A stretch of DNA of 64,000 nucleotides from Channallabes apus. Lineage: Eukaryota; Chordata; Actinopteri; Siluriformes; Clariidae. The translations under genes were made by a program, and so were the position numbers. The stretch is from NCBI GenBank assembly GCA_030522415.1, contig CM060106.1, positions 30,796,485 through 30,860,484 of the forward strand. The letters are read 5' to 3'. This document shows positions 43,341 through 54,837 of this stretch, piece by piece (within the stretch, counting starts at the first letter, position 1; every line of letters begins with the position of its first letter). The notes under the pieces are model-generated. The model worked only from the letters and a program-made list of their open reading frames with translations. It was not told the DNA's origin and did not search any database.

Positions 43341-44677
43341 GATATTCAAATTCAAATTCAAATTTTATTGGTCACATACACAATCATACACAGTATAATA
43401 TGCAGTGAAATGCTTTATACGACCGCCAGTGACCTTAAAAAAGAAAATAAAAGCTTGTACGTAAAATAAATAATCAATAAAAAGGAAATACTGAAGAAAT
43501 AATTTTAACTAGTAAAATTAACTGTGCAATAAGGGCATAATAAAATATTGCAAAAATATAGAATATAGGGTAGAGTATATATGTATATAGAATTAAAGTG
43601 TCGGTGGTTGTGCAAATATGCATGAAAGGTGACATGTGCAATTGTCCAGATGTATGAGTATTTAGTGCAAGTGTGTATGAATGTGTCCATGATTGTCCAG
43701 TCAGTGTTGTGAGCTTAAAAGATGTTATTAGTCCTGTGTGGAGGTGTGATTGTGATTGAGAGACCTTATCGCCTGCGGGAAGAAGCTCCTCCTCAGTCTC
43801 TCTGTGTTGGCCTTTAGGGAGCGGAATCTTTTCCCAGACCGCAACAAAGAGAACAGTCCATTACTGGGGTGACTGAGGTCCTTCATGATCTTCCTGGCCT
43901 TAGTCCAGCACCGCTTGCTGTAGATGGAGTGCAGGTCAGGGAGCTCAGTGCGGATGATGCGCTCGGCTGATCGCACCACCCTCTGTAGAGCTCGTCTGTC
44001 CTGCATGGTGCTGTTCCCGAACCAGGTCGAGATGTTTCCCGTCAGGATGCTCTCTATGGTGCAGGAGTAGAAGTTCCTGAGCACCTTGGAGGGCAGTCTA
44101 AAGTCTCTCAAGCGTCTGAGGTGGTAGAGATGCTGCCGGGCTTTTTTCACCACGGTGTTGATGTGACAGGACCATGATAGGTCCTGCGTGATGTGAACAC
44201 CGAGGTATCTGAAGCTGTCCACTCTCTCCACTGGGCTCCTGTTGATGACGGGGGTCTGGTAGTTCCTCTCCTGCTTTGTACTAAAGTCCACTATCAGCTC
44301 CTTTGTCTTACTGACGTTCAGGAGGAGATTGTTCCTCTGGCACCAGTTCTCCAGATTTCCAATCTCCTCTAGGTAGTCCGACTCATCATTGTTGGTGATC
44401 AGTCCGACCACGACGGTGTCGTCAGCAAACTTGATGATGGAGGTGGAGTTGGTAGTGGCCACGCAGTCGTGGGTGTACAAAGAGTACAGCAGGGGGCTCA
44501 GAACACAACCCTGGGGGGCTCCAGTGCTGAGAGTGAGTGTGGCTGAGACATGTCCGCCCATCCTTACTGCCTGTGGTCTGCCAGTCAGAAAATTGGAGAT
44601 CCACTGACATATAGATGAGCTCAGTCCCAGGTGCTCCAGCTTGGTGGTGAGTGTGGAGGGAATTATGGTGTTAAAAG
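43341..44677 (-). mobile_element. 5'-truncated L2/jockey-like LINE
   Basis: The 3' end is at the left: a tail of three ATTCAAATTCAAA-type units (about 43345-43362), then a 3' UTR (TTTATTGGTCACATACACAA...), then a reverse-transcriptase frame that stays open to the truncation point at about 44677. An imperfect 12-bp duplication, CTGATATGTTCT at 43329-43340 and CTGATATGATCC at 44678-44689, may be the target-site duplication. The element is about 1.3 kb, so the endonuclease and the front of the reverse transcriptase were lost at insertion. Confidence 0.85.
43728..44677 (-). CDS. Reverse transcriptase C-terminal part of a LINE (partial, open frame)
   Basis: The frame is open from the 5' truncation (about 44677) to the stop at 43728; the first ATG in it (44561) is internal. 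In order it shows [19 protein letters not shown] (before the palm), [19 protein letters not shown], the motif [20 protein letters not shown], and the catalytic FADDTVVVG box with both aspartates. It then shows the thumb region ([13 protein letters not shown]) and a C-terminal block ending [14 protein letters not shown]. This is the usual end of fish L2/Rex/jockey-group LINE proteins. The enzyme copies element RNA onto nicked chromosomal DNA. This copy has no promoter, endonuclease or complete polymerase, so it is inactive. The absence of stops over about 310 codons suggests a young insertion. Confidence 0.82.
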
Positions 44678-44944
44678 CTGATATGATCCTTTAAAAAAAT
44701 CATGTGTGTATAGTTTGTTAAAATTAAATTAAAATTGAGTTCTTTATATTGAAGAATATATTCTGCTGAACAAATGTCACTCTATATTGCACAATCCTGA
44801 CTCGTATACAGTATAATTATTAAAACATAATTAAAAGAATGGCTAAAAATGCTGACAAACAGTGCCATCTACACTAAAGAGTGTTTAGTTCTTTTTAAAA
44901 AATATATATTTCATCTTATTTCATCTCTATTTCATAATAAAATT

Positions 44945-46142
44945 TTGTACTCAAGTACAAGTACTGTTACTTCAGTGAAATTTTACTTAAGTACAAGTAA
45001 AGTTACCATTATAAAAATCTACTCAAGTAAAAGTAAAAAGTAGCTCATAAAAAATTTACTCAGAGTAAAAGTTACCGAGTTACTTTTTTATTTTATTTTT
45101 AACAGCGGGGGTGGGAAGAGGCATTCTAGCGTAGTTCAAAAAATATGATCAGATATAAATCTCAAACTAGTTGTTTTTAACTGAAGGAACACCTTTGCAT
45201 AATAAAGCTGTTGTCTTTCTTGTGCTTGAAAATCAAAGTGGTCACTTAAATATGGTGTTACGTCCCAGTCTAAGGCCAAACAGCAAAAGAATGGTTCAGG
45301 GTTCTATTTTAAACTGTATGGAAATGGTGGTATATAGCAGAAAGAACTAGATCCAATCATTAACTGATGAAATAATGAGGTTTGTATATACAAAACACAC
45401 ACACACACACACACACACACAGGAGGAGGAGGATCAGATTCAGGGTGGACCCAGGCCAAAATAATAAACAAAATGGTATTTATATTTAGTAGCTAGATTA
45501 CCTGCAAAACAAAAAAAACTCACAAACAAAAGTACAGGTACCTTCCCGGACTCCCTAAACCAAAAACAGTGAATAAATTCCCTTTTCCCAAAATAAATAG
45601 CAACCACACCCTACTACTAGTGAGTGCACAAACATACAGTGAAATTATCTACAAATATATACAAAAACAAAGCAATGATCAAAGTCAATGGGAGGCAAAA
45701 AGTCAAACCAGAATACACAACCAAATATCAAAACGCCAAAATCACAATCTCTTTCCTCTTTCCCGCGTCTCTCTTCGGTTTATACTGTATATGGTCGCGC
45801 TAGTCGATGACGTCACTCTCAGGGCGGAAGCGACCGTGTGGAAGGTAAGGTCGATGCCGATGTCAGAAAACCTGGAGTGGAGTCTGGAGCGGCGCGCGAC
45901 CAGGACATGATACACACACGCGAGCGTAATATTTTCACTATTTTAGCATTTTCATTCATTTATTTTTTACTCAGTAGCGAATATGATTTAAAATGTAGCG
46001 AATTACAATACTTCAAACAAAACGTACGTAAGTAAAAGTAAAATTACAGATTTTAAAAACTACTTTAAAAGGTAGAAATACACAAAAAAACTACTCAATT
46101 ACAGTAACGCGAGTAAATGTAATTCGTTACTTTCCACCTCTG
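44945..46142. mobile_element. Non-autonomous DNA repeat with AAGTACAAGTA / GTAATTCGTTACTTTCC ends
   Basis: The left part is a string of ACTCAAGTACAAGTA, TACTTAAGTACAAGTAAAGT and CTACTCAAGTAAAAGTAAAA units. The right part ends CGAGTAAATGTAATTCGTTA, then CTTTCCACCTCTG. In fish genomes such ACTCAAGTAAAAGTA / TTCCACCTCTG sequences mark a widespread non-autonomous element. The centre has a (CA)n tract (45394-45420) and unclassified sequence. The left terminus and superfamily are not resolved. Confidence 0.5.
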
Positions 46143-47359
46143 CTCTTCACATACGGGTAGATGGAGGGGAGGGTTAGTAGGTTGGATCTCTAAAATGAAG
46201 GTATGTAGATATGTAGGTTGGTAACAACTAAAGTCAATTGGCAAAATTGCTTTGTAATAGATAAATGTTTATTTTTAAAAAAGTCCAACCACCAGTTATA
46301 TTACCGTACAGTACACCCAGGCGTAGTTGATCAACTTGGCTAACCTTTTACATTGTGTACACCTTAATGAATTTATTGAAATTAAACTGGCAAATGGCAA
46401 ACTTACTTTACATTTTGTACAAATATCATTACCAATAACGAGCTAAAATACAATATACAGATTTTTTTTTTTATCGAGAAGTGAAGCAATGAGATAATGT
46501 TTGTGTTCAGTGATTTCTGTATACACTTATCATTTAAGACCAAACCTATTTTTGATTATACATTTATGACTAAATGTTCAACATGTAGATTCTAATAAAG
46601 ACATAATTTCCCAGAATTTCTCCCACACATGCTTCAAAAGCCTCAAATGTTTAAGTGGCCAGTGTATTAGAGAAATGTGCAGCACATGTCAGGCCCTTTA
46701 TCCATCATTCATCCAGACCTTTAGGAGGCGGTACAGCACCACTTACTTTGCCTGCCGCGGCTAAAAATGAAGAAAAGACCCAGATGGCAAAGCGAATGGT
46801 GAAGGTAGGTTTTCCTTTTTCATCCTGAATTTAAAATTAATTGTTGTTGACAAGGAGTCAAAATGTTTTGCATGTGGATTAGCATATCTAGGTTGTCTAG
46901 CACTTGAGAGGTTAAAAGTTTTTTTTATGGTAAATATCAGTCAGCTAGCTACAGTATTATTATTATCCTTAAAAAAAAATAGTAAGTTAATGTTACTGCA
47001 TGATCAGTTTTTGAAAACCATTAGTTTTACTATAGAGTGTTCAGTGTTTAACAGTAGTTACTGTACCAGAACATGTAAGTTTAGAGACATCGGTTAATTT
47101 TTTTCTATAAATTAAGACCAATGTGTTTGTTTGTGGAAAGGTTTTCTTGGTAATTATATACATTTTTACTTTAAATGGGTTCTTTTCAGAAGCATGGCAC
47201 CTCAGGAGACCAAGAATGCAGGAGAATGTTCCAGAGTCTCCATCAGCACCACATCATCATTCAGATAAGCTCCAGCCTATGAGCAAGCTCAAGCCCACCT
47301 CTCAACCTTCAGACAGTTAGGAATGGAGTAGCTGAATGGTGTTTAGGTAAATCTGAAAT
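46143..47359. other. Anonymous stretch with a weak exon-like pair
   Basis: A possible donor AAG/GTAGGT near 46805 and a possible acceptor TTCTTTTCAG near 47190 bracket an intron-sized gap of about 385 bp. The joined reading has no recognised protein match. Chance occurrence is likely. Confidence 0.3.

Positions 47360-47416
<57 letters not shown>
47360..47416. repeat. (TA)n microsatellite
   Basis: About 28 TA units directly before a hAT-like element. Confidence 0.95.
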
Positions 47417-47421
<5 letters not shown>

Positions 47422-47992
47422 CTGTACGTTATTAGGAAAATATGCAATATTGTTGTTGAATATTGCGATAATGATATTTCTTGCGATATATAAAATTTCC
47501 CTAGAGAAATGCATTTTTTATTATTATTATTGGCTATTTTTATAAAATCATTTATATATGAAATGTTCATACTAAAATAAACAGGTAATAGATATTTGTC
47601 TGATGTAATTAAATCTAATTCAGGCTAAAAAGAAACTATATGTCAAGGAAGTTGCAAATATTTAGACTTCAAAACACTGTGAATGACTTAAAACCCTCAG
47701 CAGATATTCTGACTTCTGGTTTTCCTCGCTTGTCTCTACTCCTGCCATATTTATTTTTCATTCTCTGCTCTGAGCCGCTAGGTTCACCTTTTGGCCCGGT
47801 CTATCACCTACTTGGGAGGCGGGTGTAAAGATAGTAAGGGCCTATCTGATTGATCAAATTTGGACACAAATGCTTGGCACATAAATTTAATTTAATTTAT
47901 CGCAACTGTTTTCCGATACAGATATCGCGTATACCATTATAACCATTATACCGCGATAACAATCATTTCTCAATATATATCGTGCAGCCCTA
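47417..47992. mobile_element. Short non-autonomous hAT-like element
   Basis: A 576-bp segment with inverted ends TAGGGCTGTACG (left) and, reversed, TAGGGCTGCACG (right). The subterminal regions are rich in GCGATA-type words on both sides (TATTGCGATAATGATATTTC; ATACCGCGATAACAATC). No transposase trace. The left flank is a TA microsatellite, which hides any 8-bp duplication. Confidence 0.72.
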
Positions 47993-48224
47993 ATTAAAAA
48001 TAAATATATAAGTATTTTTAGATACTAAGCAACTTCAGGAGTTGCAGACTGGACAAACTTGTTGGACATCCACCACAAGAGAAGACTGATGTAGCCGGTG
48101 AGAGAGAACTTTTCCTTGCATTGGCCCATTCTTGTAGCCCTTACATACAGCAAACAACCAATTTTCCTTAAAATTTTTTCATCTCCTTTTTGACTGATTC
48201 TTTTCACTGGAAGATTGTCACAAT

Positions 48225-49286
48225 TAGGGCTGCAACAACTAATCGATAAAATCGATCATTATCGATAATGAAATTCGTTGTCAACGAATGCCATTATCGA
48301 TTAGTTGGGCTGCTCACGTTACTGAGGAACGCGACCACAAGATGCACAAATACACACACAGATACACAGCCGCTCCCGCAATGGCGGTTACAGAAGCGTC
48401 TGTAGGACAAAGCGCGCGCCCCAAGTCCTCCAAGGTATAGGAGCAAATTACATTAAACGCCTCTAAAAAGATGGTAAATTCCATCGTAACCTGCACGCTA
48501 TGCAAGACCGAGCTTTCATGCCATGGCAGCACTACAGTCATGCACGAACACTTAAAAAGTAAACATGTTGGTGTTCCGGATGGCGAAAAAAACTCAGGGT
48601 CAGTAAAAATTGTATCTCTTCATCGTATAAAAGTTGTGTAGTTTAAGTGCTTTTGTTTAAACTGTTTGCTATCTTCGGTACAGTCGCGCTAGATCTGTCC
48701 ACTTGCTACTCGCTAGCATCACATTGCGCAATCACCTCATGAGCAATAGTGATTAGTTAAATGGCGCTACTTTAGATCAGCTTAAATTACACGGTGCGAA
48801 TAACAGTAGAATATTACATTAAGTGATTGTTGTGGTTTACAGCGAATGCAAAAACAGTACATTTGTGACTATTGGCATTTTGCATTTCAACTGTTTTTTT
48901 TTTTTTTTATAGTCCACTTCCCCGTCTCCATTCCCACCCTCCCCTCCACAGACGTAAAGTTTCGAGAAGGAAGGACTCTCCGGCGAGAAGACGCTGCGCG
49001 CATTAGAAGCCATTTTCCGGCGCTCTCCTGCACGTTTGCGGATCCCGGGAATCACTCTGCTCCGGTAGCGCTTTAGCAGCGAGATCACTCTTAGCGTGCA
49101 GGAGACCGCCTACCGAAATCACCGCTTCAACTTCAACTCATGCTTTTCTTTCTTTTAAATGTCTACTGTTTACTGTGCCGCAAACACCCTGCCCCTTGCT
49201 TAAACTCCACCCCCAATTAATCGAGTACTCGTTTCTCAAACCTCTGATTACTCGAAATGAAATATGAACAAAAATGCCCATCCCTG
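48225..49286 (+). mobile_element. BED-finger hAT remnant, possibly composite
   Basis: The left end TAGGGCTGCAACAACTAATC is a widespread hAT terminus and is followed by a self-complementary CGATAA / TTATCG region. The plus strand at about 48418-48580 encodes [19 protein letters not shown], with a stop where tryptophan is expected in VWEQ. BED-finger ligands follow ([16 protein letters not shown]). The right end (reversed CAGGGATGGGCATTTTTGTT) is a different hAT-style terminus, and no 8-bp duplication pairs the two ends. Two elements may therefore be fused. No catalytic domain is seen. Confidence 0.65.
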
Positions 49287-49403
49287 CTCCTGTATAAATC
49301 ATACTTTGAGTTGAGAAGCATGACTCTTAATATCTTTGTCAGGTTGTGTGACATTTTGTATCATCTAGTGTCTTGATTTGCCAGATTTTGCTGGTGTCTG
49401 TTA

Positions 49404-51023
49404 CAGTGGTGTGAAAAACTATTTGCCCCCCTCCTGATTTCTTATTCTTTTGCAACTTTGTCACACAAAATGTTTCTGATCATGAAACACATTTAACTAT
49501 TAGTCAAAGGTAACACAAGTAAACACAAAATGCAGTTTTTAAATGAGGGGTTTTATTATTTAGGGAGAAAAAAAATCCAAACCTACATGGCCCTGTGTGA
49601 AAAAATAATTGCCCCCTGAACCTAATAACTGGTTGGGCCACCCTTAGCAGCAATAACTGCAATCAAGCGTTTGCGATAACTTGCAACGAGTCTTTTACAG
49701 CGCTCTGGAGGAATTTTGGCCCACTCATCTTTGCAGAATTGTTGTAATTCAGCTTTATTTGAGGGTTTTCAAGCATGAACCGCCTTTTTAAGGTCATGCC
49801 ACAACATCTCAATAGGATTCAGGTCAGGACTTTGACTAGGCCACTCCAAAGTCTTCATTTTGTTTTTCTTCAGAAATTCAGAGGTGGATTTGCTGGTGTG
49901 TTTTGGGTCACTGTCCTGCTGCAGCACCCAAGATCGCTTCAGCTTGAGTTGACGAACAGATGGCCGGACATTCTCCTTCAGGATTTTTTGGTAGACAGTA
50001 GAATTCATGGTTCCATCTATCACAGCAAGCCTTCCAGGACCTGAAGCAGCAAAACAACCCCAGACCATCACACTACCACCACCATATTTTACTGTTGGTA
50101 TGATGTTCTTTTTCTGAAATGCTGTGTTACTTTTACGCCAGATGTAACGGGACACGCACCTTCCAAAAAGTACAACTTTTGTCTTGTCGGTCCACAAGGT
50201 ATTTTCCCCAAAGTCTTGGCAATCATTGAGATGTTTTTTAGCAACATTGAGACGAGCCTTAATGTTCTTTTTGCTTAAAAATGGTTTGCGCCTTGGAAAT
50301 CTGCCATGCAGGCCGTTTTTGCCCAGTCTCTTTCTCATGGTGGAGTCGTGAACACTGACCTTAATTGAGGCAAGTGAGGCCTGCAGTTCTTTAGATGTTG
50401 TCCTGGGGTCTTTTGTGGCCTCTCGGATGAGTTGTCTCTGCGCTCTTGGGGTAATTTTGGTCGGTCGGCCACTCCTGGGAAGGTTCACCACTGTTCCATG
50501 TTTTTGCCATTTGTGGATAATGGCTCTCACTGTGGTTCGCTGGAGTCCCAAAGCTTTAGAAATGGCTTCATAACCTTTACCAGACTGATAGATCTCAATT
50601 ACTTTTGTTCTCATTTGTTCCTGAATTTCTTTGGATCTTGGCATGATGTCTAGCTTTTGAGGTGCTTTTGGTCTACTTCTCTGTGTCAGGTAGCTCCTAT
50701 TTAAGTGATTTCTTGATTGAAACAGGTGTGGCAGTAATCAGGCCTGGGGGTGACTACAGAAATTGAACTCGGGTGTGATAAACCACAGTTAAGGTATTTT
50801 TTAACAAGGGGGGCAATCACTTTTTCACACAGGGCCATGTAGATTTGGAGTTTTTTTGCTCCCTTAATAACGTAAACCATCATTTAAAAACTGCATTTTG
50901 TGTTCAATTATGTTATCTTTGACTAATAGTTAACAGTTTTTGATGAGCAGAAACATTTAAGTGTGACAAACATGCAAAAGAATAAGAAATCAGGAAGGGG
51001 GCAAATAGTTTTTCACACCACTG
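49404..51023 (-). mobile_element. Tc1-like transposon copy D, same family as 4686, full length
   Basis: A 1620-bp copy, the same length as copy A, on the minus strand, flanked by TA (49402-49403, 51024-51025). Both terminal repeats with inner and outer units are present. The right arm of the element (left in the window) has small changes, such as TGCAACTTTGTC in place of TGCATGTTTGTC. The transposase has one nonsense codon. Confidence 0.95.
49622..50644 (-). pseudogene. Tc1 transposase copy D, single nonsense codon
   Basis: The frame from 50644 to the normal TSY stop at 49622 has the same 341 codons as copy A, with no indel. Codon 292, arginine in copy A, is TGA here (49769-49771), so the product ends after 291 residues. 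The catalytic residues D153, D244 and E279 lie before the stop. Other changes include G for W146, K for E154 (directly after the first catalytic aspartate), V for E158, S for N245 and F for W257. Several of these hit well-conserved positions, so the protein was probably weakened in more than one way. Confidence 0.92.
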
Positions 51024-51025
51024 TA

Positions 51026-52284
51026 TATTGTGTGAATTGTAAATTTATTACACTGTATGCTGCTAACTGAGGATTTTTGATATGTTCAATAAAACTATAA
51101 TATTTCTAATTTGTTTCATGCATCTCATTTATATCTGACATTAATCTCATTATGGTCTTGTATATGGCTCATTTGCTTCTCCTTCAAATGCAGTTCTGTT
51201 TCTCATGTACATCTCAGATTTCTCAAATGTTTCTCAAAAGTATGTCTCGCTTTGTGTCTCAGTTATGTTTCTTTGTTTCTCCTAAGTGGGGTTTAGGAGA
51301 AATAGAAAAGAGAAAGGCGAGCTTGTAATCAGACAACTCCATTCAGTCTCATGAAACAAGAAAAAGCTAATTCTGAGGATTTTTTTACTATGGGTTAGCA
51401 CACATGCTAACCTACGATTGACTAGCATGTCTGTGATTTACAGTGAAGAGAGAGGTATCCATCCCACTCTGAGAGCACTGTCGGTTTTATTCCCACCAAG
51501 TGATTAGTTCCACTAATTCGCAGCTGGTTACATGGTTCAGTCATGAGAGAATGTTTACCAATCATCATGAGTAGAAGCCTGGGTTAAGGTGGAACAAATG
51601 AAGAGCCCAGTGTCTAACAAACGTTGCAAGATAATTTTTTTCTGTGCAAACTGCACCCATACACACACTCTATTCACTCTCAGTGAAGACTGTGTGTCCG
51701 GCCAGGACTCCAAATGATGCGTTAAAAGCCAGTGATCATTGGCCAATCTTCCACCCCATTAAAATAGGGATTATATGATCAACTAACACACTCTGTCAAG
51801 CTAATGCACAAGCTTCACTGTGTGTATTTATTAGACTGGTGTTCGGGCTCCAAAGGAGATTTTCACACAGGGTGTGCTATGCACTTTGAGTAAAACGATC
51901 AAACTGTGTGAGTTATTTGGTCATATGATTCATTAAAATGGTGAATTCCACAGTAATATAATATAGACACTGTGGTAAACATTTTATTGTGATATTTCCT
52001 TTTAATTAAATTTTAGGAAAAGCCGGGCTTCATGTGGCTTTAAGCATTCGCCCATGAATTTATGTTTCGTAATGCGAAAAAGTAATTATTTTCTTGCTTT
52101 AATGAGCATTAGTGTAATTTAGGCTGAGCATTGCCACTTCATAGATGTTCTCCCTGTGTCTGTGTAGGCTTCTGCAGGCTTGTGCTTCTACATCCACCTA
52201 AAGTGTAGCTATGTGGATTGATGACTCTGACTTTCACACTAGGTGTGTGACAGTGTGTGCGTGCGATGTACCAGATTCTCGTCC
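51026..52284. other. Anonymous stretch
   Basis: The part at 51090-51290 is built of loosely repeated TTTCTC/ATCTCA words. No gene or paired termini are supported. Confidence 0.5.
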
Positions 52285-52385
52285 AAGGTGTATTCCCAGC
52301 TCATGTTCCTGGGATAGGCTCCAGACTCGTTGCAGCACTGTCCAGAATAAAGCATTTACTGAAGATCAATGAATGAAGAGCATTA
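52285..52385 (+). repeat. Mermaid/DANA-like SINE 3' fragment
   Basis: GTCCAAGGTGTATTCCCAGC, TTCCTGGGATAGGCTCCAGA and a final GATCAATGAATGAA match the 3' end of the family at 18940. Confidence 0.7.
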
Positions 52386-52812
52386 GAACAATGAGCGCAC
52401 CAACCTCATTTGTCCTCTCATGCATTTTCAAAGTAAAACTTTTTGAACAAAAACGCTACATTCAGCAAAGAAAAACTTTTTAACATTCAGCAAGTATATT
52501 TTCATGCTAGATTTGAGCTGTCTGAGAACAGCCTGACATGCTGAAAATGAAGTGTAGTATTTTCTCTAAAAGAGTTCCGAAAAGCATTTTGCTTTCATGA
52601 AATTCCATTATATTTGCAAAATTTAAAGAATTAAAAGAACTGCAATTAATGCACAGTATTCTATACACTCATTAGCCACTACATCACGTTTTCCCTTCAG
52701 AACGGACTTAATTCCTCATGGCATACTGTAGATTCAACCAGGTGCTGAAAACCTTCCTTAGAGACTTTGGTATTATACAGTATTGACATCACATTGTCAC
52801 ACAGTTGCTGTA

Positions 52813-53652
52813 CAGTGGTTACAAAATCGGAATGGCGATCCCGCCGCGTATACCGCCGTTTAAAGGCAACAGCGGCCAAAGTAAATCAGTTGCATTTCAA
52901 AGTCATTCGTAAAATGGCCGCCAGGTGGCGCAAAGTGACATTTTCATTCATCGCAGTAAATACAACAGTGATGGTAATTTCCACAACAAACATGAAAAAT
53001 CTGAACCAGAGCTATTAATGTGTACTGTACAATAATGAGTAAAAAAAAATTATAGTAGATTTATTAACTGAAATAAATGACCATATTTTTCAAGAGAATT
53101 TTCAAGCCCCACTCATCAAACAAAATTATAACGAAATCGGCCAAGTTTACTATTTATTTAAATATAAATTTATAAACCAATAAGATCAAATAACACCAAG
53201 TTAATAAGTGACGAAGTAAGCCTGTTATAATAATAACTTGGTGTTATTTGATCTTATTGGTTTAGAAAATTATATTTAAATAAAACCCTACACACTTCTT
53301 TTCTAATTACACGTGATAAAATCTAAAGGCTCACTGTGTTAATATTCATTGTGCTTAAATTTGATCTTAATAAGATTTGATTTAATTTGAATTCTACATT
53401 TGTACTGTAATTATAGTACTGTGATTATGAATTCGGTCAACTACAGTGTTTCACTTGATGTTATCGGCTACTACGTGTATTATTTAATGGGACGCGTCTC
53501 ATTAGTGAGGCAGAGAATGAAGTAAGGCATGAGGCGTCAGTCTGTAGTTATATAGCGCCACTCAGTGCTAAAAGCCAGCAAATGCACAGCAAATGCACAT
53601 GCCGTAATGCGGCGTCGACGCTAAATACGACGCTCCGATTTTGTAACCACTG
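52813..53652. mobile_element. TA-flanked element with 19-bp perfect terminal repeats, nested
   Basis: The ends are exact inverted repeats CAGTGGTTACAAAATCGGA (52813-52831 and, reversed, 53634-53652). TA lies on both sides (52811-52812 and 53653-53654). Removing the element and one TA joins CAGTTGCTG-TA-GTTTTGTCAGC, restoring the order of the host Tc1 element. No transposase reading is visible in the 840 bp. The centre holds a hAT-derived fold-back (next entry). The superfamily is Tc1/mariner-like by target and size, but the terminus is not one I recognise. Confidence 0.8.
53095..53285. repeat. Fold-back of hAT 3' sequence (near-perfect palindrome)
   Basis: Two arms of about 51 bp, at 53154-53205 and about 53234-53284, are reverse complements with only a few mismatches (arm core AACTTGGTGTTATTTGATCT). 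They are separated by about 28 bp. The left side extends into further sequence (ACGAAATCGGCCAAGTTTAC, reversed) that matches the 3' part of the hAT at 34270 (35385-35480). Confidence 0.85.
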
Positions 53653-54265
53653 TAGTTTTGTCAGCAACACATCTATGATATGAATCTCCTGCACCATTGG
53701 ATTGAGGTCTGGTGACATTTGAGTACAGTGAACTCGTCATGTTTAAAAAAAAAAAAAAAAAGACACAAAGTGCGCTAAAGAAAATATCCCCTTCCTCAAT
53801 AGACTGTACAACCACCACCTTGAACCATTGATACAAGGCAGGATAGATCCATGCGCTTATGCTGTTTACAACAAATTCTGACCTTACCATCAAAGGCAAA
53901 GTTCTTACAATTTCCTATTGTCCAATTTTGGTGCGGCCAATGGTCAGTTTTCTGCTTCTAGCTGCCAGTAGTCATACCCGTGTGGTTTTCAAACCAGTCT
54001 GGTGATTGTCTTCTGATCTCTGGCATCAACAAGGCATTTTCGCTCAGTGTTTGGCCACTCACTGGGTATTTTCTCTTTTTCTGACCATTCTCTGTAAATC
54101 CTAGGGATGCCTGTTCATGCCAAATCCCAGTAAATAGCAGTTTCGTAAATTCTCAGACCATCACGTCTTGGCACCAACAACCACGGCACGTTCAAAGCCA
54201 CTTAAATCACCTTTTCGTTTCCATTCTGATGCTCAGCTTGAACTTCAGCAGATCAGATTTCCCAC

Positions 54266-54837
54266 TATAAGATTTTTCCACATTATTCTCTCCAATTTGC
54301 TCCCCAGCCAGCTCCCACACATAACATACAACAGCTTCCAACCCGTCGAGAGTAAACACTAACACATGCTTTTACTGAGACATTTGAAACACCGTTTTCA
54401 AACTGCTGCTTATGCTGTGTCACTAAGCAGCATTATACACTATGCGCTCTTCTGCATACAGTACATGAGTTCATACATTTCCACTCCTGGCTAGTTTCCG
54501 TGTAATTTACTGGAGAGACAGAGTGTGTCTTCCCCTTGCACGCAGACAGAATAGCCAATTTTGCTACCTTGGCACTCTAGACAGCTAGAGTTGGCTGTGA
54601 CATTGACTGTAGGGTGAATTTGGGTGTATTATTAAACAAATTAATTTCATCATCATTTCAAACGTCCTGAATATTAAGTGCCTTAACAGTCATCAGAGAT
54701 GTAGGTTGAAAATATTATGTAAGATAGTGTCACAAGTTGACTTTAAATTTAACCAAGCTGTAAACAAAGAACATTATTTTGTTCCACCCTGGAGATACAG
54801 TATATCTTCATTTCTGCATTTCTGTGGCAAGCACATA
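54266..54837. other. Anonymous stretch
   Basis: No supported feature. Confidence 0.5.

Larger units (their letters stand above)
52666..54265 (-). pseudogene. Decayed Tc1-like element, fourth family, interrupted at 52813
   Basis: The left end ACACTCATTAGCCACTACAT is an eroded form of the terminus at 31090. Minus-strand coding traces follow: TGGATTGAGGTCTGGTGAC (SPDLNPIE region), the CCACCACCTTGAACCATTGA region, CTATTGTCCAATTTTGGTG, and then TCTGATCTCTGGCATCAACA, TTTCTCTTTTTCTGACCATT and CACCAACAACCACGGCACGT from the N-terminal half. The glycine-box segment is missing near 53750, replaced by an A run. The right terminal repeat is not found. Nothing can be translated over any distance. Confidence 0.78.

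Noticed and set aside
46780..47320. Two-exon host gene with donor near 46805 and acceptor near 47190
   Set aside because: The conceptual joined peptide has no recognised domain, the splice signals are common by chance, and no further exon fits.
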